DNA of 64,000 bases from Phallusia fumigata (GCA_008931825.1 QXVZ01024819.1:33861-97860), one strand, 5' to 3'. Shown: positions 39,788 to 53,374, numbered from the stretch's first letter. Numbers and translations are program-made. The notes: generated by a model from the sequence alone, not told the origin.

Positions 39788-40845
39788 TTTTGCGGATTAT
39801 TTGTGTAAAGAAAATTTTATATAGCCAATTAGTACAAAAAGTTTGAATGTGCCCATAAAATAGCAAAAATGCAATACTTAAAGCATTTTATAGACTTGAT
39901 ACATTTAACCTTGACTCAGAAGTTGGCAGTGTGTTTGTGTTGTTGTAATAAGTCAATGTCATACGTACGTAGTTTGTGGGAGGACCAGCGTCGCCATACA
40001 ACCTCGATGGCGCAACCTTGGTTTATTTACGATTGCATTGCGACATTGACACGAACTTTGTACGATGGATGGTGGCGGGTGTTGCTAGGCAACTGTGTAG
40101 CGATGTTACATTTTGCATGTTAAAAATCATTTCTTTCTGTCGCTACTTTTTGCTGCTCAGCATATTTTATTCTCCGTGAGTTTAACAACACCTGAACAAA
40201 AAAACTCACATTTAGCTCCAGGTAATACGAGTGACTATGTTTCCAACATTGCTAACTACGACCTAAATGCGCTACACAGTTGCCTTAAAATGTGTCGGCT
40301 AAATCGTCTGACAGAAACAAAAACACAGATTTTGGGGTTAGCAAAAAGTTGGTCCACACGATGCATATTACAAATCTAATACGGAAAAGTTCATTAAGAC
40401 CCGATAAAATTTGGTCGAACTAGAAAAATAAAATGTTTTGTGATCAAAAGTACGTGTGAGACGAGCACAATGATGTGATGCAATAATCAGATGTGTCCAT
40501 AAATCGACCTTAACCTACTGCATCAAATGCACTTTGTAACACGATACGCAATGTAAACACTTCTACACACAGTGAATTTGTACAGATGATTGTGGTGTGT
40601 CGTGGTGCAATCGATATGCAAGTGGGTCTGTACGCAGGATCAGAACCTGTGCTATTTATAGAAAGCCTTCTTGCACCTTGTGTATCGAATTGGGGTGTCA
40701 ATATAACGGGTTGTTTGGAACGCCTAGCGGAACACCTATACTGTGAGACTAAACGCCTAAATTAATCCCAAAGATTGATTTTTTACTAGTATGTTTCTGT
40801 TTTTGACTTTAGGTTTGATTTTGTTTTGGTTAACGTTACACTAAC
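39788..40845. other. Intergenic region upstream of the PNPLA2-like gene
   Basis: No gene is seen. A pyrimidine tract ending in an AG at 40811-40812, 34 bases before the PNPLA2-like start, is a candidate acceptor for a leader exon or trans-spliced leader. Confidence 0.4.
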
Positions 40846-42558
40846 ATGGTCATTGCGGCATCCAAATTTGGCTCAATAAACGAGGATGAAAGCCAATCAT
40901 CAGCTAACACTATTCATGTCGGCGGAAAACCAAAGAGCATTTCGTTTTCGGGTTGTGGCTTCCTGGGAATATATCACATCGGTGTGGCAAGTTGTCTCAA
41001 GCAACATGCACCGAAACTGGTCCGGAATTTGGACCGCATCTACGGCTGTTCGGCAGGCTCTATTATAGGAACAATGCTACTAACTGACGTATGCTTCGGA
41101 GAAGTGTGTTACCGTACGATGAAAATAGTGGCGGACGCAAGATCGAGGTATTTGGGACCCCTCAGCCCGGGTTTTCGCCTCAACGAATCGTTAATTCGCG
41201 ACTTGAGGGCAGGATTGCCGGAAAATGCTCATGAACTTGCCACAGGGAGGCTTTACATTTCGTTGACTCGTCTTTGCGATGGAAAAAACGTCATAGTGAG
41301 TGACTACAAGAGCCGAGAAGAGCTGATACAAGTGCTTATTTGCAGCTGTTTCGTGCCATTTTACTCTGGAGTTTTTCCACCCAAGTACAGAGGAGTGAGA
41401 TATGTTGACGGGGGGCTTTCAAACAACTTACCAGCTGATGACGACACTATAACTGTGTCCCCATGGTCGGGAAACAGCGACATCTGCCCACGAAACGACA
41501 ATTCAACATCCTTACTAGACCTAAGCTTTGTGAACACAAGTATACAGTTAAACGCATCGAACTTATATCGATGCTCGTCCATGTTCTTCCCTAAAGACCC
41601 TGAAGAACTCAAAGAATTCTGTTCACAGGGCTTTAGGGAAACGGTGCAGTATCTCTGTGATCACGGCCTCTTCGAAACAGTGCATCCCCGTCGCCGGAAC
41701 CTCACTTTCTCATCGGAGTTGAATAAACTCAACGAGCGCAAACGCATCACCCGGCGCTTATCACAGACTGCTAAAAAACTTGCTGACGTCAGCGAGATAA
41801 GCATCGACGAGGAGTCGCGTAAAAGTCGCGGTTCATCGCGTAACAGCTTGTCTTCAGACTCGACCGACGGTGGTGCCATAGAAATCATGCTTGGTGGCGA
41901 TGTGAGGCACGGGGAGATGCCGGAATGCTTTGACGATAATGATAATAACAACTGCACCATCAGCATTCCAGTGCCGGAGTTATGCAGCGACAAAACGCAA
42001 GTTGACGGCGAAAAAGCTTTTACAGTTATCCATGCCTACCCTATAGATGAGGATAACGTCCTAAAACTGGAGTTCCATCTTCCGCCACCGGTTTTGGAGG
42101 CGCTAGAGAGCGCGTTTGAGAGAAATACCATTGTTTCCAAACTTCCATTTGCAAAACTGCTATGGTCCTTTCGTAATTCCCTAGTAGTGCGGGTACCTAT
42201 CGATAAGGCCTACTATCTATCCTACTCCATACTGGAACGTTCGTCTATGATCCCTACTGACCTCCAGTGGATAATAGATCACCTGCGACACCACGTGGAG
42301 AAACTACAAAGCTACTTCAAATGCTCGGGCGAGTCATTGGTCCGAAAACTGCAGTCCCTTGGAGAAAAGGCGCAAAAGGAAGTTCAATGGATTTGCGATC
42401 AAATAAATATTGCTTTGCAACTGCTGACGAAAGCTATGGTTGGACGTGGACTGTATGTGACCAACTGGTTTAAACCGTTTTTGCAAAATGTTCCACTTGC
42501 CAAAAACTTACCGTTTGTGGCCCGTCGGGACTCGAAAGTTATTCTTCAAGCTTGCTAA
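40846..42558 (+). CDS. PNPLA2: Adipose triglyceride lipase-like patatin-domain protein, intronless
   Basis: The 570-residue product matches the ATGL/PNPLA2 group, which hydrolyses the first acyl chain of triacylglycerol at lipid droplets. The patatin domain opens with the oxyanion loop SGCGFLGIYHIG at about 35-46. The nucleophile is Ser69 in GCSAGS, and the catalytic Asp188 lies in YVDGGLSNNLP. Their 119-residue spacing equals that of human ATGL (Ser47 and Asp166). ISLTRLCDGKNVI, TITVSPWSGNSDICP and NTSIQLNASNLYR also match. The N terminus is about 22 residues longer than human ATGL. The C-terminal half has a Ser-rich and acidic insert (about 320-390), then conserved helices. Human PNPLA2 has several introns while this frame has none. 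PNPLA3 and other ATGL-like paralogues cannot be excluded. Confidence 0.92.
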   Translation: MVIAASKFGSINEDESQSSANTIHVGGKPKSISFSGCGFLGIYHIGVASCLKQHAPKLVRNLDRIYGCSAGSIIGTMLLTDVCFGEVCYRTMKIVADARSRYLGPLSPGFRLNESLIRDLRAGLPENAHELATGRLYISLTRLCDGKNVIVSDYKSREELIQVLICSCFVPFYSGVFPPKYRGVRYVDGGLSNNLPADDDTITVSPWSGNSDICPRNDNSTSLLDLSFVNTSIQLNASNLYRCSSMFFPKDPEELKEFCSQGFRETVQYLCDHGLFETVHPRRRNLTFSSELNKLNERKRITRRLSQTAKKLADVSEISIDEESRKSRGSSRNSLSSDSTDGGAIEIMLGGDVRHGEMPECFDDNDNNNCTISIPVPELCSDKTQVDGEKAFTVIHAYPIDEDNVLKLEFHLPPPVLEALESAFERNTIVSKLPFAKLLWSFRNSLVVRVPIDKAYYLSYSILERSSMIPTDLQWIIDHLRHHVEKLQSYFKCSGESLVRKLQSLGEKAQKEVQWICDQINIALQLLTKAMVGRGLYVTNWFKPFLQNVPLAKNLPFVARRDSKVILQAC

Positions 42559-45500
42559 AGCTGATTTGTATCATAAGAGAGAATACAGCTTTACGAACAG
42601 TATTTATGTAAAATTACAAACACCGCGGTTAATTTGGTTCACATTTAAGAAATTCTGCATCAACTGAATTAGATGCGACCCGTCTTACAAAGTACTCCAA
42701 AAATACATTGTTTTCCTTCAAACTAGCAAACTTGTTTTTGTGTATAGTAACTAGTTTTTTCATTTGTCGGGTTTCTTTTTCCTTGAACAGTGGCTGACAC
42801 AAAGACACATCCGCCATTTCATACGTATTTGAACCGTTGTGTTAACTATCATATTTTTGACTGATGCTATTGTTGTTTGGCGTTTTTTTACCATTCAGTG
42901 TTACGATACATTGGAGTTATTGTGCTTTCTTTTTTCTTCCTCAATGCGGTATTCATACGTGCATGGTGTATAAACCCCAATACTTTGTTCTGTTTAACCT
43001 CATTTGTTCATTCATGCAAATACAAGTCACCGGTAATCGCACGAGCACCTGTGTAGTGAACAGGTTTATACCTTGGACAGTGAACTCGAATGTTTGCTTT
43101 CTCTGCTGTGGGTAAAAAGTGACAGCACAAACAGACGCAGCGTTGGAAGTTACCCCACAAACTCGTAAATTGCCGTTTGTCTACTGACAACTGGGGACGG
43201 CAACTTTATGAAAATATATTTTGGACACACGACATGGTCCAACCATACAATATGTTTAAACCGTTGGCATTTTTTACTGTGTGGTGAAAATATTCAATAG
43301 CAGACAAACAACGTTGCGGTGCAACGTTAAAACCTTAACAGAGCGAAAAAATAAGCATGAGTAATTTTCTGTCAATTTATAAAGTGTAGAAATGTGGAGC
43401 AAAATCAGTGGTATATTACTTTAAAACCAAGTGGTACCAAAGTAGGTTAACCGCCAGTCGTCGTTACTACACTGTGACTTTGCAAAAGGAAACGCGCCCG
43501 TGCTGTCAACAAGTCAAGCTGGGTTTGGACTTTGCGCACTTGAAGACTTACCTTGGCAACACCCACATGTTCGACCTACATCGACCAACTGCGATTGGCT
43601 GGCGCTTCAGGAGTGGTCTTTGTGGCATTCGCTAACTATTAACTATAGACAGAAATGGGTCAACATTCTATAACTGGAAAGACGCTGTGGCCAAAATATT
43701 TCGTTTAACGCCCGTACTTGCCGTGGTAATTCGCTTGCTTGTTTCCTTTCTGTTCTCGGCATAGGTATATTACAGCCTAGTGTCTCTTTTTTCAAATATT
43801 CGCATAACGGTACCTCAGCAGTTTTTTCGATGACTCGCGGATCATTAAATTTTTACTATATTTAACCTCGCAAAAAAACACTTGCGTTCCACAATCGCGT
43901 TATGTTACTTGTGATGTCACAAAGCACCATCGGGCGGTGGTGCCACTAAGGGCGCAATCAACGTGCCGGCACATTACACTGACCTGTTCGTTTCTTTGTT
44001 GTTCTTTTTCTTATTATTTAAATTACGTTGATTTGTGATAATGTTAACTGCTTGTATTGTTGATTTGACTATATTGCTTTCACTTTATTAATGCAAAGCG
44101 CATGACCCCCAATATATATTTCTGGGAATCCATGGAATCCGGTTTGTGAACCACTGCCCTAGGCGTTTGAATGTGATTAAAAACACACACTAAGCGCTTT
44201 ACATCATTACTAACCCAGGTGCGCAAAAAGCAGCAATAGAACGACAGATTTTTGGTGCCCCTACCATTTTTGAGTCACCTTATTAAAATGTGGTCAATTT
44301 GGAATCTTAGAAAAAGACCTGACAAAGTAGTCCTAACAATTCGTTTATTCAACTCTGCAGACATTTAAATGTCCCAGTTCTGAAGAATTGAGCACCCTGA
44401 CGTCACACAACATTTACCAGGTATAACAATCGCATTTATATTTGTTATCATTTTTACTTTTAAAGATTTATTCATTGTAGCTTATTGTTAGCTAGTTTGG
44501 TGAGTGACGTCACTATAAAATATAATAGTTCTCGAATGGATGTTAGCAAATTCAAAAAATCATATTGTGCATCTGTAAAAAACCCTCAACCAAGTTCGCG
44601 CAATAACGTAGTGCTGTCATTGAGTAATGCACACTTCTAGAAAATAGTTATATAACTGTTAGGCAACTACTTAAGGTCAATCAGTAACTCGAGGTCAAAA
44701 TAGAGGCTCGCCCCACACTGCAAACATACCGACCAAGGTTCAAATACCGTTTTTGGGTTACTACAGGTTAGTTGAAAGGTGAAATGTAGGACAATTTGGA
44801 ATAAACCTTTGTTACCAAACATTACTCGTGCCGGTAGATAAACATTACGAGTAGATTATGTTGTGGGGAGTAAAGTGCAGCAAATTTGGTTGATTCGTTA
44901 TGATTCATGGTGATGAAATTTGTGCGCAACAGTGCTTTTGAGTTGTCGACAAAGTGTAACAGTAATTTTGTGTTTATTGCAATAGTAATTTTAACTCCAA
45001 ACAAAAAAACATGATTGGGTTATTGCGATTCTGTGTATCCCACTTAACCTGTTCAAATACAAAACCTAAATTCAGCCGTTTAAACTTTAAACCTTTCTGT
45101 AAAAACCAATCCTTCATACTTTTTTCGCAGGCCTGCTGGTCAAAGAATAAACTTTACCTTGTTCGGCACTCTGAATGAAGACAAACAACAAATAGTCACA
45201 GACAAAATATAGACAACAGTACCAGTAAACGCTAAAAGCCTTTCGACTAGCAGCACGCCAACCATATTATAAAACTGATGAAAGACGCAGGGTTACCCTT
45301 ACAACCGTCCCACTACTTATCAAAATCCCCAGCTTCAAATACAACGCAACATCACGCACGTAAATTTTACTGAAACTGAACTCGAAAAATGCACAGGTCG
45401 AAAACCGAAAACAAGAATAAATAAGTTTCCCATGTACGTGACAGCCTGCACAAATGCAACCATTTTGTTGGTTTTCAGTTAACTAGCAGCAAAAGTTTTA

Positions 45501-45777
45501 ATTTAATGTCACGAATAATTATGGTACACATGGACACACAATCACGTTTTGTTCGATTTAGGTGTGAAAAGCACCGAAACAAGGCTCTTAATCGCCATCA
45601 AGCGGCAAAATAAAAATCTACAATCACGCCCCGTCGAACTCGGAAATATTTTAGGCTGTCGCATGTCATCTACACACTTTTAAAATAAGGATACATTTGT
45701 CAAATGTAATTAGGATAAATACAGAACAGGCATACAGCGTTTGAAGTCACATTTCATTAGATGGCGTCACAATCACG
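42559..45777. other. Gap between the PNPLA2-like gene and SPAG1
   Basis: About 3.2 kb without a clear gene. A weak 62-residue ORF on the minus strand begins at 42817. GGTTTGTGAACCACTG at 44140-44155 looks like a solitary hAT-type right terminus with no partner seen. TGACGTCA octamers occur at 44398-44405 and 44505-44512. Confidence 0.4.
42629..42817 (-). CDS. Hypothetical 62-residue ORF convergent with the PNPLA2-like gene
   Basis: The frame runs from MADVSLCQPLFKEKETRQ to a TAA and is lysine- and glutamate-rich. Its stop lies 71 bases from the stop of the convergent lipase gene. Composition is compatible with a small cytosolic protein, but there is no family match, no clear promoter and no conservation evidence. 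Confidence 0.25.
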   Translation of the reverse strand: MADVSLCQPLFKEKETRQMKKLVTIHKNKFASLKENNVFLEYFVRRVASNSVDAEFLKCEPN

Positions 45778-48700
45778 TCATACCATGTAGCTCTTGCGTA
45801 ATCTGTCAACGTCGCTAGTAGAATAACCCACAGTGTTAGCATCAGTCTGGGACGAAAGATCATCAAACAAATTTCCCAATTCGCTTTTTTCTGAATCGCT
45901 CAGAAACATGGCGGCCATGTTGAATCGTTTTGCGTTCACCATTTGCTTCATGATCTCATACGCCCGGCTCACGCCGTCGGAACTCCTTTCGTTCACGTGA
46001 TTTCGAGATATTTGAGTGAGCGTCGTGATCATATGAGCGTCGGTCTTGTTGCTCATGAGCGTGGGAAGAGTTTGTAAATCAACTCGATTTATAATGCGTT
46101 GGTAAGCTTGAATGTCGGTTTTAGGCTGTACGGCGTTCCACAAATTTCCAAACTCGTACGGAGTCGTAATCGGAGTTTTGATAGCCTCTTCCTTATCCGT
46201 GTCTTCCTTCGACGGAGGAGGGGTTTTGTCGGACACCTTGTGCAAAGGAGAAGTTGGTGTTTTGTCCTTCTGGGTGAACTCGATTTCATCCTCTTCATCA
46301 CTCATTTCCTCAATGACCATTTTTCTACTCTCGTAGTCCTCAACTTTGATGTTTTCCACCTTTCTCAAAATCTCTTTCGCGTCTGTTAAATCCACCAACT
46401 CCTTCTGCACAATTTTCATCTCACCCAGCGCGGGCTTGTTCCAAGGATCGATAGTTAGAAGCTGCTTGAGATCAGTCTCGGCATCATTGTAGAGTTTTAG
46501 GCTTTTCCGAGCTTGTGCGCGCCTGAACAGTGCCTTCACGTTCTTGGGATCCTTTTTCAAAGCTTCAGTGCAATCATGGTCAGCGGAGATATACTTTTTT
46601 AGCTTGAGGAAGCACAAAGCGCGGTTTGTGAAGCTGGCAACCTGGTCTGGGGCTATCTGAATGCATTTAGTGTAGGACTCAATAGCAGATGCATAGTTGC
46701 CTTTGCGCACAAGAGCATTACCTTCTTCTTTCAGCTTTTCAAACAGGTCTTGGCGAATCTTGTTCTTTTTAGCAACTTCATCCGCTTGTTTGTCCGCGGG
46801 TTTTGCACCTTTTTTGCTGTGGGGGGACTTGGTCTGCTTTGGCTTTCGCTTATCTTTACCTTTTGGCTTCGGCGGCGAAGCTTTTCTTTCATCAGGTTTA
46901 CTAGGCTTAACTGAGGGAACAGATTTTTTAACCTCGGATTCCGATGCTTTCGCCTTCGGTTTTGCATCAGCTGGCGGTGCAGGAACAGGTGTTACAGCTG
47001 GTTTCAGTCTTGGTTGTGACACTGAGATGTTCTTCACATCCACAGCAGGAATTTCCGGGAGTTTATCCTGCCATTTTCCACCATACATGTCTCGCAGGTG
47101 CTTAGCAGTTCTGTTCGCCCCATCCTGCGCCTGGCTTGCGTTGTAGTCCACCATTTGCGCTATCTTAAAATCCACATACGAATGCTCGTAACGCTCTTTA
47201 TGCTCATACGCAGTGGCTCTGCGCACCAGAGCCTTAATGTCGTACGGTTTGAGTTCCAAAACTTTGGTGCAATCTTCAATACACGCGTTATCGTTTCCAA
47301 TCTTAAGGCTACAGGCCGCCCTGTTGTTATGCAGCAGCGCCAAAGCATTGGAATACTCCGGTGAGACAGGAAGCTTTCCAATAACTTCTGCGTATTTTTC
47401 CGCAGCTAACCCATATTGGCCGTTTCGGAAAAGATCGTTGGCTTTCTGTTTAATGACATCTAGTTTAGCTGAAAGTGGTTTTTGTTCCGGAAGCGGTAAT
47501 TCTTTTTTAACTTCCTTATCAGCCGATTTGACGTTTGTTTCGGTCTGGTTTGCTATTTTTTCATCTTGATCAGACTGTGGTAAAACATCAGTTTGCCCTG
47601 TCGATACCGTTTGATCAGTGCTTGCGCTTTGGTCAGGTATTAAGAAACCGGATTTCGTATCCGTTTTAGGCACATTTTCAGTTTGTACTGAATTTGCGTG
47701 TTTGGGTGCTTCCCCACTTTTAATACCGTCAGCTTGGTCAGGTTTTGGTCCAGAAGTTTTCACACTTTCAATGCTGTTTCCAACTTTTTCTTCAACGTCA
47801 TGCGTTGGTTCAATAGGTTTCAAACTTTCATCTTTGACTTCAACTTCACTTTCCATCACGTCGTTATTTCCAGAACCTTTGCCTTCGACTTCTGCAGATA
47901 CGGGCTTAATTTCAAGTGGTGCTGCATTGTTAATGGGTGGATTATGGGAGTCACTATTTTCTCTGGTTTTTATTTCAGAAATTCTGTTTTCCTTCGGAGA
48001 ATACGTTTCTTCATCACCGGAAGATTCAACTTCATCAATGATCATTCTTCTTCCAGGCTTCTTTTTTGCTTTTTCTGCTAACTTCAGATCAACTTCTTCT
48101 AGAATTTTCTGAGCTCTTACGTTGTTAGCTTCCTGCAAGAAATATTGAAAGTGATGTTAATGGTCTGTCAAAATATTTCATCAGTCAAATTTACAGTTGT
48201 TATTTTCATTGTTTTCAAAATTCAGACCTGGTTTAAGCTGGTCTTGCTATACAAGTTTAACAAACAATCTATTTTTTTTTTAGTCCAGGTTCCATAAGAT
48301 TAGCAATAAATAAATGACTTTGTTAATCCTTCATAATAAGCAACTGAGAAACTTCAAAGCATGATATACAACAAAAATCATTGGGATTTATACTCTCAAG
48401 TAATCAAATCCAAACAGCTTTTTTTTTAAATGAAAGAATCAAGGACAGGGGGAAGATTTATTGAAACACTTATTTGTTCTATGTTGTACAAAAACTTTTT
48501 CAATTTTACATTTCAATTTTTCTCCATTTGTGAAAAAACAGCTTATGGTTTTTTAAAGCACCAAAACATTTAAAATACAAACTCAGAGACTCTACACAAT
48601 AAATTGGAACACTAAAAAAAATTTTCAAGTTCATGGTAATCTTCACAGCAGCCAACAGCAAAGTTGTTGTTAAAATTCTGTGAGCAGGTTAACTAAATAA

Positions 48701-51700
48701 GCTTTCAAAACATGATTTCATTTGTCTAAAACCATCATTTAGCATCAGCCACTTGTCTGGTTAACTTAAAGTTTTGTCAGCGTCCATGCAAGTCAACTGG
48801 AGTTTTTAAAAAAACCCTACACACAAAACAATTTTTGTCTATATGTATGTCTTCTAAACTGCAGGACCTCTGACAATAAAAACTAGCAGCATTGCTTTTG
48901 CTAAATGAAACACAAGTTCTGAAATTATCAGCTGGGGCAGAATAAAGTAGGTCACTTAAAGGTGACAAAATTCTTTCAAAGACAGTGTGCCAATTATAGC
49001 GCTCCAAACAACAACTGTAGATGATTTTTTTCCACCAACAATAAGCTTAAGATTTCAGTTACAGCTGTCAGTTTAAGCAAAATGTTGTGGTAGATTTGGG
49101 TCACTATTTGTGTCTGACATTGCCATATGGATATTATTGACTTTTGCTTTTAAGGAATTTGCTACTTAGTTAGTTTAACTAAAATTTAAATACAATGAAA
49201 AATGACATCAAGCTAAACATTGCCAATTTAGTGATTAATCATTCAAAAACTGTGACTTGCAACATAGCAATTTAGTTTGTTTGGTTACAACATAGCCATG
49301 AATTCAAAGACAAGATTGGAAGTAAATTACTGGGCTTTAATTTTTGTGAGCATCCCCAAAACTGGTTGTGCCTTGTTAGTACCAATATTTTTAAAAAGTT
49401 TGGTGAAAAGACACAATGAATTTGTACATTTTACTCACTTTTGAAGGGAAAAATAACACACACACATTTTGATCACACATTGACAAAAACTGTGAACACT
49501 TACTTTTGAAAGCACATACTCCAAATCTATTTTGGCCTTTTCCAAAGACCCAAGCTCCTTCAGTGCAGTTGCTCGACGAAGTTTTGCTTTTAAGTTGTCA
49601 GGTTCCATGCACAGTACTTCATTGCAATCCTTTTCTGCATTTCTCCAATCTTCCACCCGCAAATATGCCAAAGCACGGTTATTTATCGAGGCAGCAACCG
49701 GTATGAGATTTATGCTTCGCGAATAGTAGGCAATGGCCTCCTCAAAATCACCTGAAAATATTTTCGGTGAAAGGCCACAAACATGTGATAGCTATGGAAA
49801 TGAACATGTTGAAATTAAAATTTATTACTGTGTACAACAACTGGGTGTTTTGTCTATCATAGTGCTTCAGCATTTTTTAAGAGTTGCATATAATAATGAA
49901 AAGCAGGTGTAAAGTTGCAACATTATTGAAATATACAGATTTTATGATTGGTGCTTCTGAGCCTGATTTCATTTTGCTTGTTCCCACAGAAAACTGCTAT
50001 TACTAACCAGACTTAAATGCTTCATTTCCTTTATCCTTTTCTTGTGATGAGCGAACAGCTTTCTCTTCTTGTGTCATTTTACTTGAGTCAATGGTGTGGG
50101 AAATTTGAACCTGGGTTTCATTAAACATTTTTTAGTTAGAATGCATACTTTAAAATTAGCTCATACTTGAGTAGTCTTACTTTCTTATTGCCAATCTTGG
50201 GTATTTCTTCTTTTTTCTCTTCAACTTTTTCACATTCTTTGTCTGCATCAAATTTGTCCCATGATTTGTAATCCCAACTTCGGATTCGAGGATCTTTAGA
50301 TGACTGTGAATGCCCATTTACCTCAACAGGTTTTGCTTTACCTGATAGATATGAAGAATTTTGTAACAATACTAGTTTGATTTTGCACAGGAAAACATTC
50401 AGTGGCCCACATGTGCAATTCAACAATTTTTGGGGGCATGTTCTATGTAGTTTGGTGCAAGCATTTTTTTGTCAAGTGGAAGCATTTATTTTTCCATGCA
50501 AACACTTTTTTTAACCAGAAGGGTGGCTTTCAACATAATACCATTTCACATAACCCAATTAAAAAGGATTCATATTCACTACATAATTTTCAATTGGGCC
50601 CCAGAGTTGTCTTAGATTTTTATGACATATTTGTTTTCACAGGTAGAAACAAATACATGCTAAGTTGCAGATTACTTGTAAGGTACAGTGTGTATATGTC
50701 CAGAACAGTAGCAGAATATATTTTAAATATAATTTTAGAAAATATATTTCAAATATATTTTAGAAATTTGTTTGATTTAATGAAAATTATGGTTATAACA
50801 AATTATGGCACATCTTCAAACTTTGCAGGGCTTGCAAGCACACTGCTGGGGTTAAACACAGCAATTGATGACATGTTCTACTAACAGTCCATGCTTTATC
50901 TAGTACTGTTATTGTTTTTCATTAATTGGACCAACCTACCGTGTTTGCATAGAAAAATCATTAACAAAATTGTTAAATTGCACTTGTGGCAGGATAAAAA
51001 GCAAGCAAGGTGTTGAAAAGAACTTTAATCTTGGTGCCAAATTGGTTACTACAAAAGTAGCAGTAAGTATCACAGATAAAAAACCTTTAATGAGCTTTGA
51101 AGTCCTGACTGGTGGAAGAGACTTTTCTTTTTCAGTAACAGCAGGTGTTAATTCCCTTTCAGCTTCTTTCATCTCACTTGACCAGTCTTGAATTCCATTT
51201 GTCAAATCACTGCGGTCGTCATCAGGTAAATCTCTAGTGAAGAAATTTGTGTGAACTACTTGCATGTGACTTTCACCATATTGCCATTCCACAAACACTA
51301 CAACCCAATTTCGAAGGTTACAGGTTTACTCTTTTATTTTACATTGAGTGTGAAAGTTAACTAAGCATGCAAGTTGCAAATTATACATTTTAGTTTGGCT
51401 ACATGTGAAAATTTGTTCAGTACTGTAAGACAGTAAACAGAACAGTAGCAGAAAATTCAGCAAGTTTCTAATAATTATGGGTCCCCTTCCTGAAGGGGAC
51501 ATTTATTGTTTTCACTCTATTGTTTTTTTTTCCCTTGCTGCTTGTCGATGCACTTTTGGCATGAAATGTTTGATGGAGGGGGGGGAAACTTTCACAGCTG
51601 GTAGATATGATCAAGGCGGTGTATCATAAGTTTAGTTTATTCCCATAGCCCCCAGGGTTACCCAGCTAGCCCCCCAAAAGTAAAACAATTTTCAAATGTT

Positions 51701-53374
51701 TTGCATGCCTCTAAACACCTCAAACAAAATGTTTCTGAGAATAGAGGGTTACATAAGTAAAAATAAAGTTTGTTAGATGGAGTTTTCACCAACTTAGTGA
51801 GTATCACACGCTAGTGGTTGTCTTGTGGCTTCCGGTGGTTAACCTTTTAAACAATCTCCGATTGGGATGAAATGTTAATACATTTTAGGTTAGCCCTTGT
51901 GGGGTATCGATTGATACATTTAACTTATAGCCCCTGCGGTTACCCCATTAGTCCCCATAAATGAGTCTAGACAATGTTCGAATTAGGCGAAATTTGGACA
52001 GTTTTTCTAACATGCTGTAGGGGAGGAATAATTGCAATGTTTTACCCTAGGGACCTAGCCGTTACCCAACTAGCCACCTAAAATGGGTCAAATTTTAAAA
52101 CAATAACCAAATTTAATAAAATTTGGATACTTTGTGTAAAATGCAAGTGCAGTGTATTGTTTTCCTGTTTTACCCCATAGCCCCAACAGTTACCACACCA
52201 GCCCCTTAAAAATGTGTCAAATTACTAAACAATGTTTGTATTAGGTTAAATTTGGACAGTTTTTCTAACATGTCATGGTGGTGCAAGATTGGTGTGTTTT
52301 ACCCTGAAGCCCCAGCAGTTACCCCTCTAGCTCCCCAATAAGTAAAATAATCAAACAATGTCCAAACTTGATGTAATTTGGACAGTTTGTAGAACATGTC
52401 ATTCTGGTGCACTGATTGCTTGTTTATACCTATAGCCTTGATGCATCCAGGAAACACACAATGTAGAACCCATGCATTTCTGCCAGCAGAAACAATCATG
52501 TAATAAATAGTGCAGGTAACTATAAGACTCAATGTAAATTAATGCGCAATTTGGTAATAGTGTCCATAGAATGTCTATATATGCTAAGCCACCCGTCTAG
52601 TTTTTACTGTATTGAATTGTATTTTTGTTGTACCGTGCAGTTTGCTTTGAACTTATTGAAAAAGTTGGTGGTAACATTAACTAAACAAAATAGAATGACA
52701 CACCACTATAACCATATCAACAAACTTTAGGGGCTAGCATTGTCAACTGATTATGTGGGTGAAAACAGGATGGATATGAGAAAAATATTATTTTGGGTCA
52801 ACTTGATTTACACATATAATAAAAGTTGTGCCTGCATCACAGTAAATAGAAGACAGATAACAAACTGCAATAAGGTAATATTTGGACATACCTGCAGTTT
52901 TAAACCTAATAAAATAATTGCTATGCATCAAGTTGACCATTTCCGAGCAGTTTCAAAAAAGCACCTTAGGTACAAAGTTACTTAATGTACTTATTACTAG
53001 ATTTTCAGTGTTTTATGAATTATTCTCACCAACCTGGTTCTCATAATGGGGTTTTCTTTTCTTAATGCTTTACTCTTTGGATTGAGCTTTAAAATCTTGT
53101 CTTCACAGTGCTGTATTAAATGGGGATAGTAACCATGCTTTCCTGATCGTAGGTCCCTCAGAATTTTTTCCAGTTGCTGAAACACAGCAACGTGCAAACT
53201 TAACCAAAGTTATGTAAGAATATACGAAAACCAATACAACAAATAATACGACTATACATTTACCTTCACATTAGTACATTTGTTGATAAAACTATAATCC
53301 ATCATATCAACTGAAACATCACAGGTTCTGTCTCCACTCCCATTTAACATTTCTGCAGTTTGTGACACTGACAT
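45778..53374 (-). CDS. SPAG1: SPAG1 (sperm-associated antigen 1) homologue, TPR dynein-assembly factor
   Basis: SPAG1 is a cytoplasmic HSP70/HSP90 co-chaperone needed to pre-assemble axonemal dynein arms. Seven exons join in phase: 53264-53374, 53034-53176, 51085-51233, 50181-50341, 50008-50110, 49504-49751 and 45778-48132. They give 1089 residues, against 926 in human. The N terminus (YSFINKCTNVK, ILRDLRSGKHGYYP, KALRKENP) and WDKFDADKECEK match SPAG1. Three TPR blocks lie at about 205-305, 527-643 and 767-893, and an RPAP3-type C-terminal domain at about 961-1086 (TTPYEFGNLWNAV to the end). A long acidic, low-complexity linker (about 330-525) and a Lys/Pro-rich linker (about 680-765) explain the extra length. 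An AG just upstream leaves room for a further 5' exon. The last exon holds 72 percent of the coding sequence. It diverges from MINDY3. Confidence 0.94.
51471..52560 (+). repeat. Repeat with hairpin end and internal minisatellite in SPAG1 intron 2
   Basis: The unit begins near a perfect hairpin, GTCCCCTTC-CT-GAAGGGGAC, at 51481-51500. Next comes the block TGTTTGATGG...ACAGCTGGTAGATATGAT that it shares with the TDRD5 intron. Then come about five diverged tandem units of roughly 110-130 bases (51640-52420), each with AGCCCC...GTTACC...TAGCCCC, CAAACAATGT and AATTTGGACAGTTT motifs. It ends with AGCAGAAACAATCATGT at about 52483, again shared. Confidence 0.7.

Noticed and set aside
46697-48112. Long plus-strand frames opposite the last SPAG1 exon
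   Set aside because: They are antisense shadows of the low-complexity, charged SPAG1 linkers.
48133-48138. ATG at 48138 as start of the large SPAG1 exon
   Set aside because: It lies across the splice acceptor. Upstream exons with clear SPAG1 sequence join in phase at 48132.
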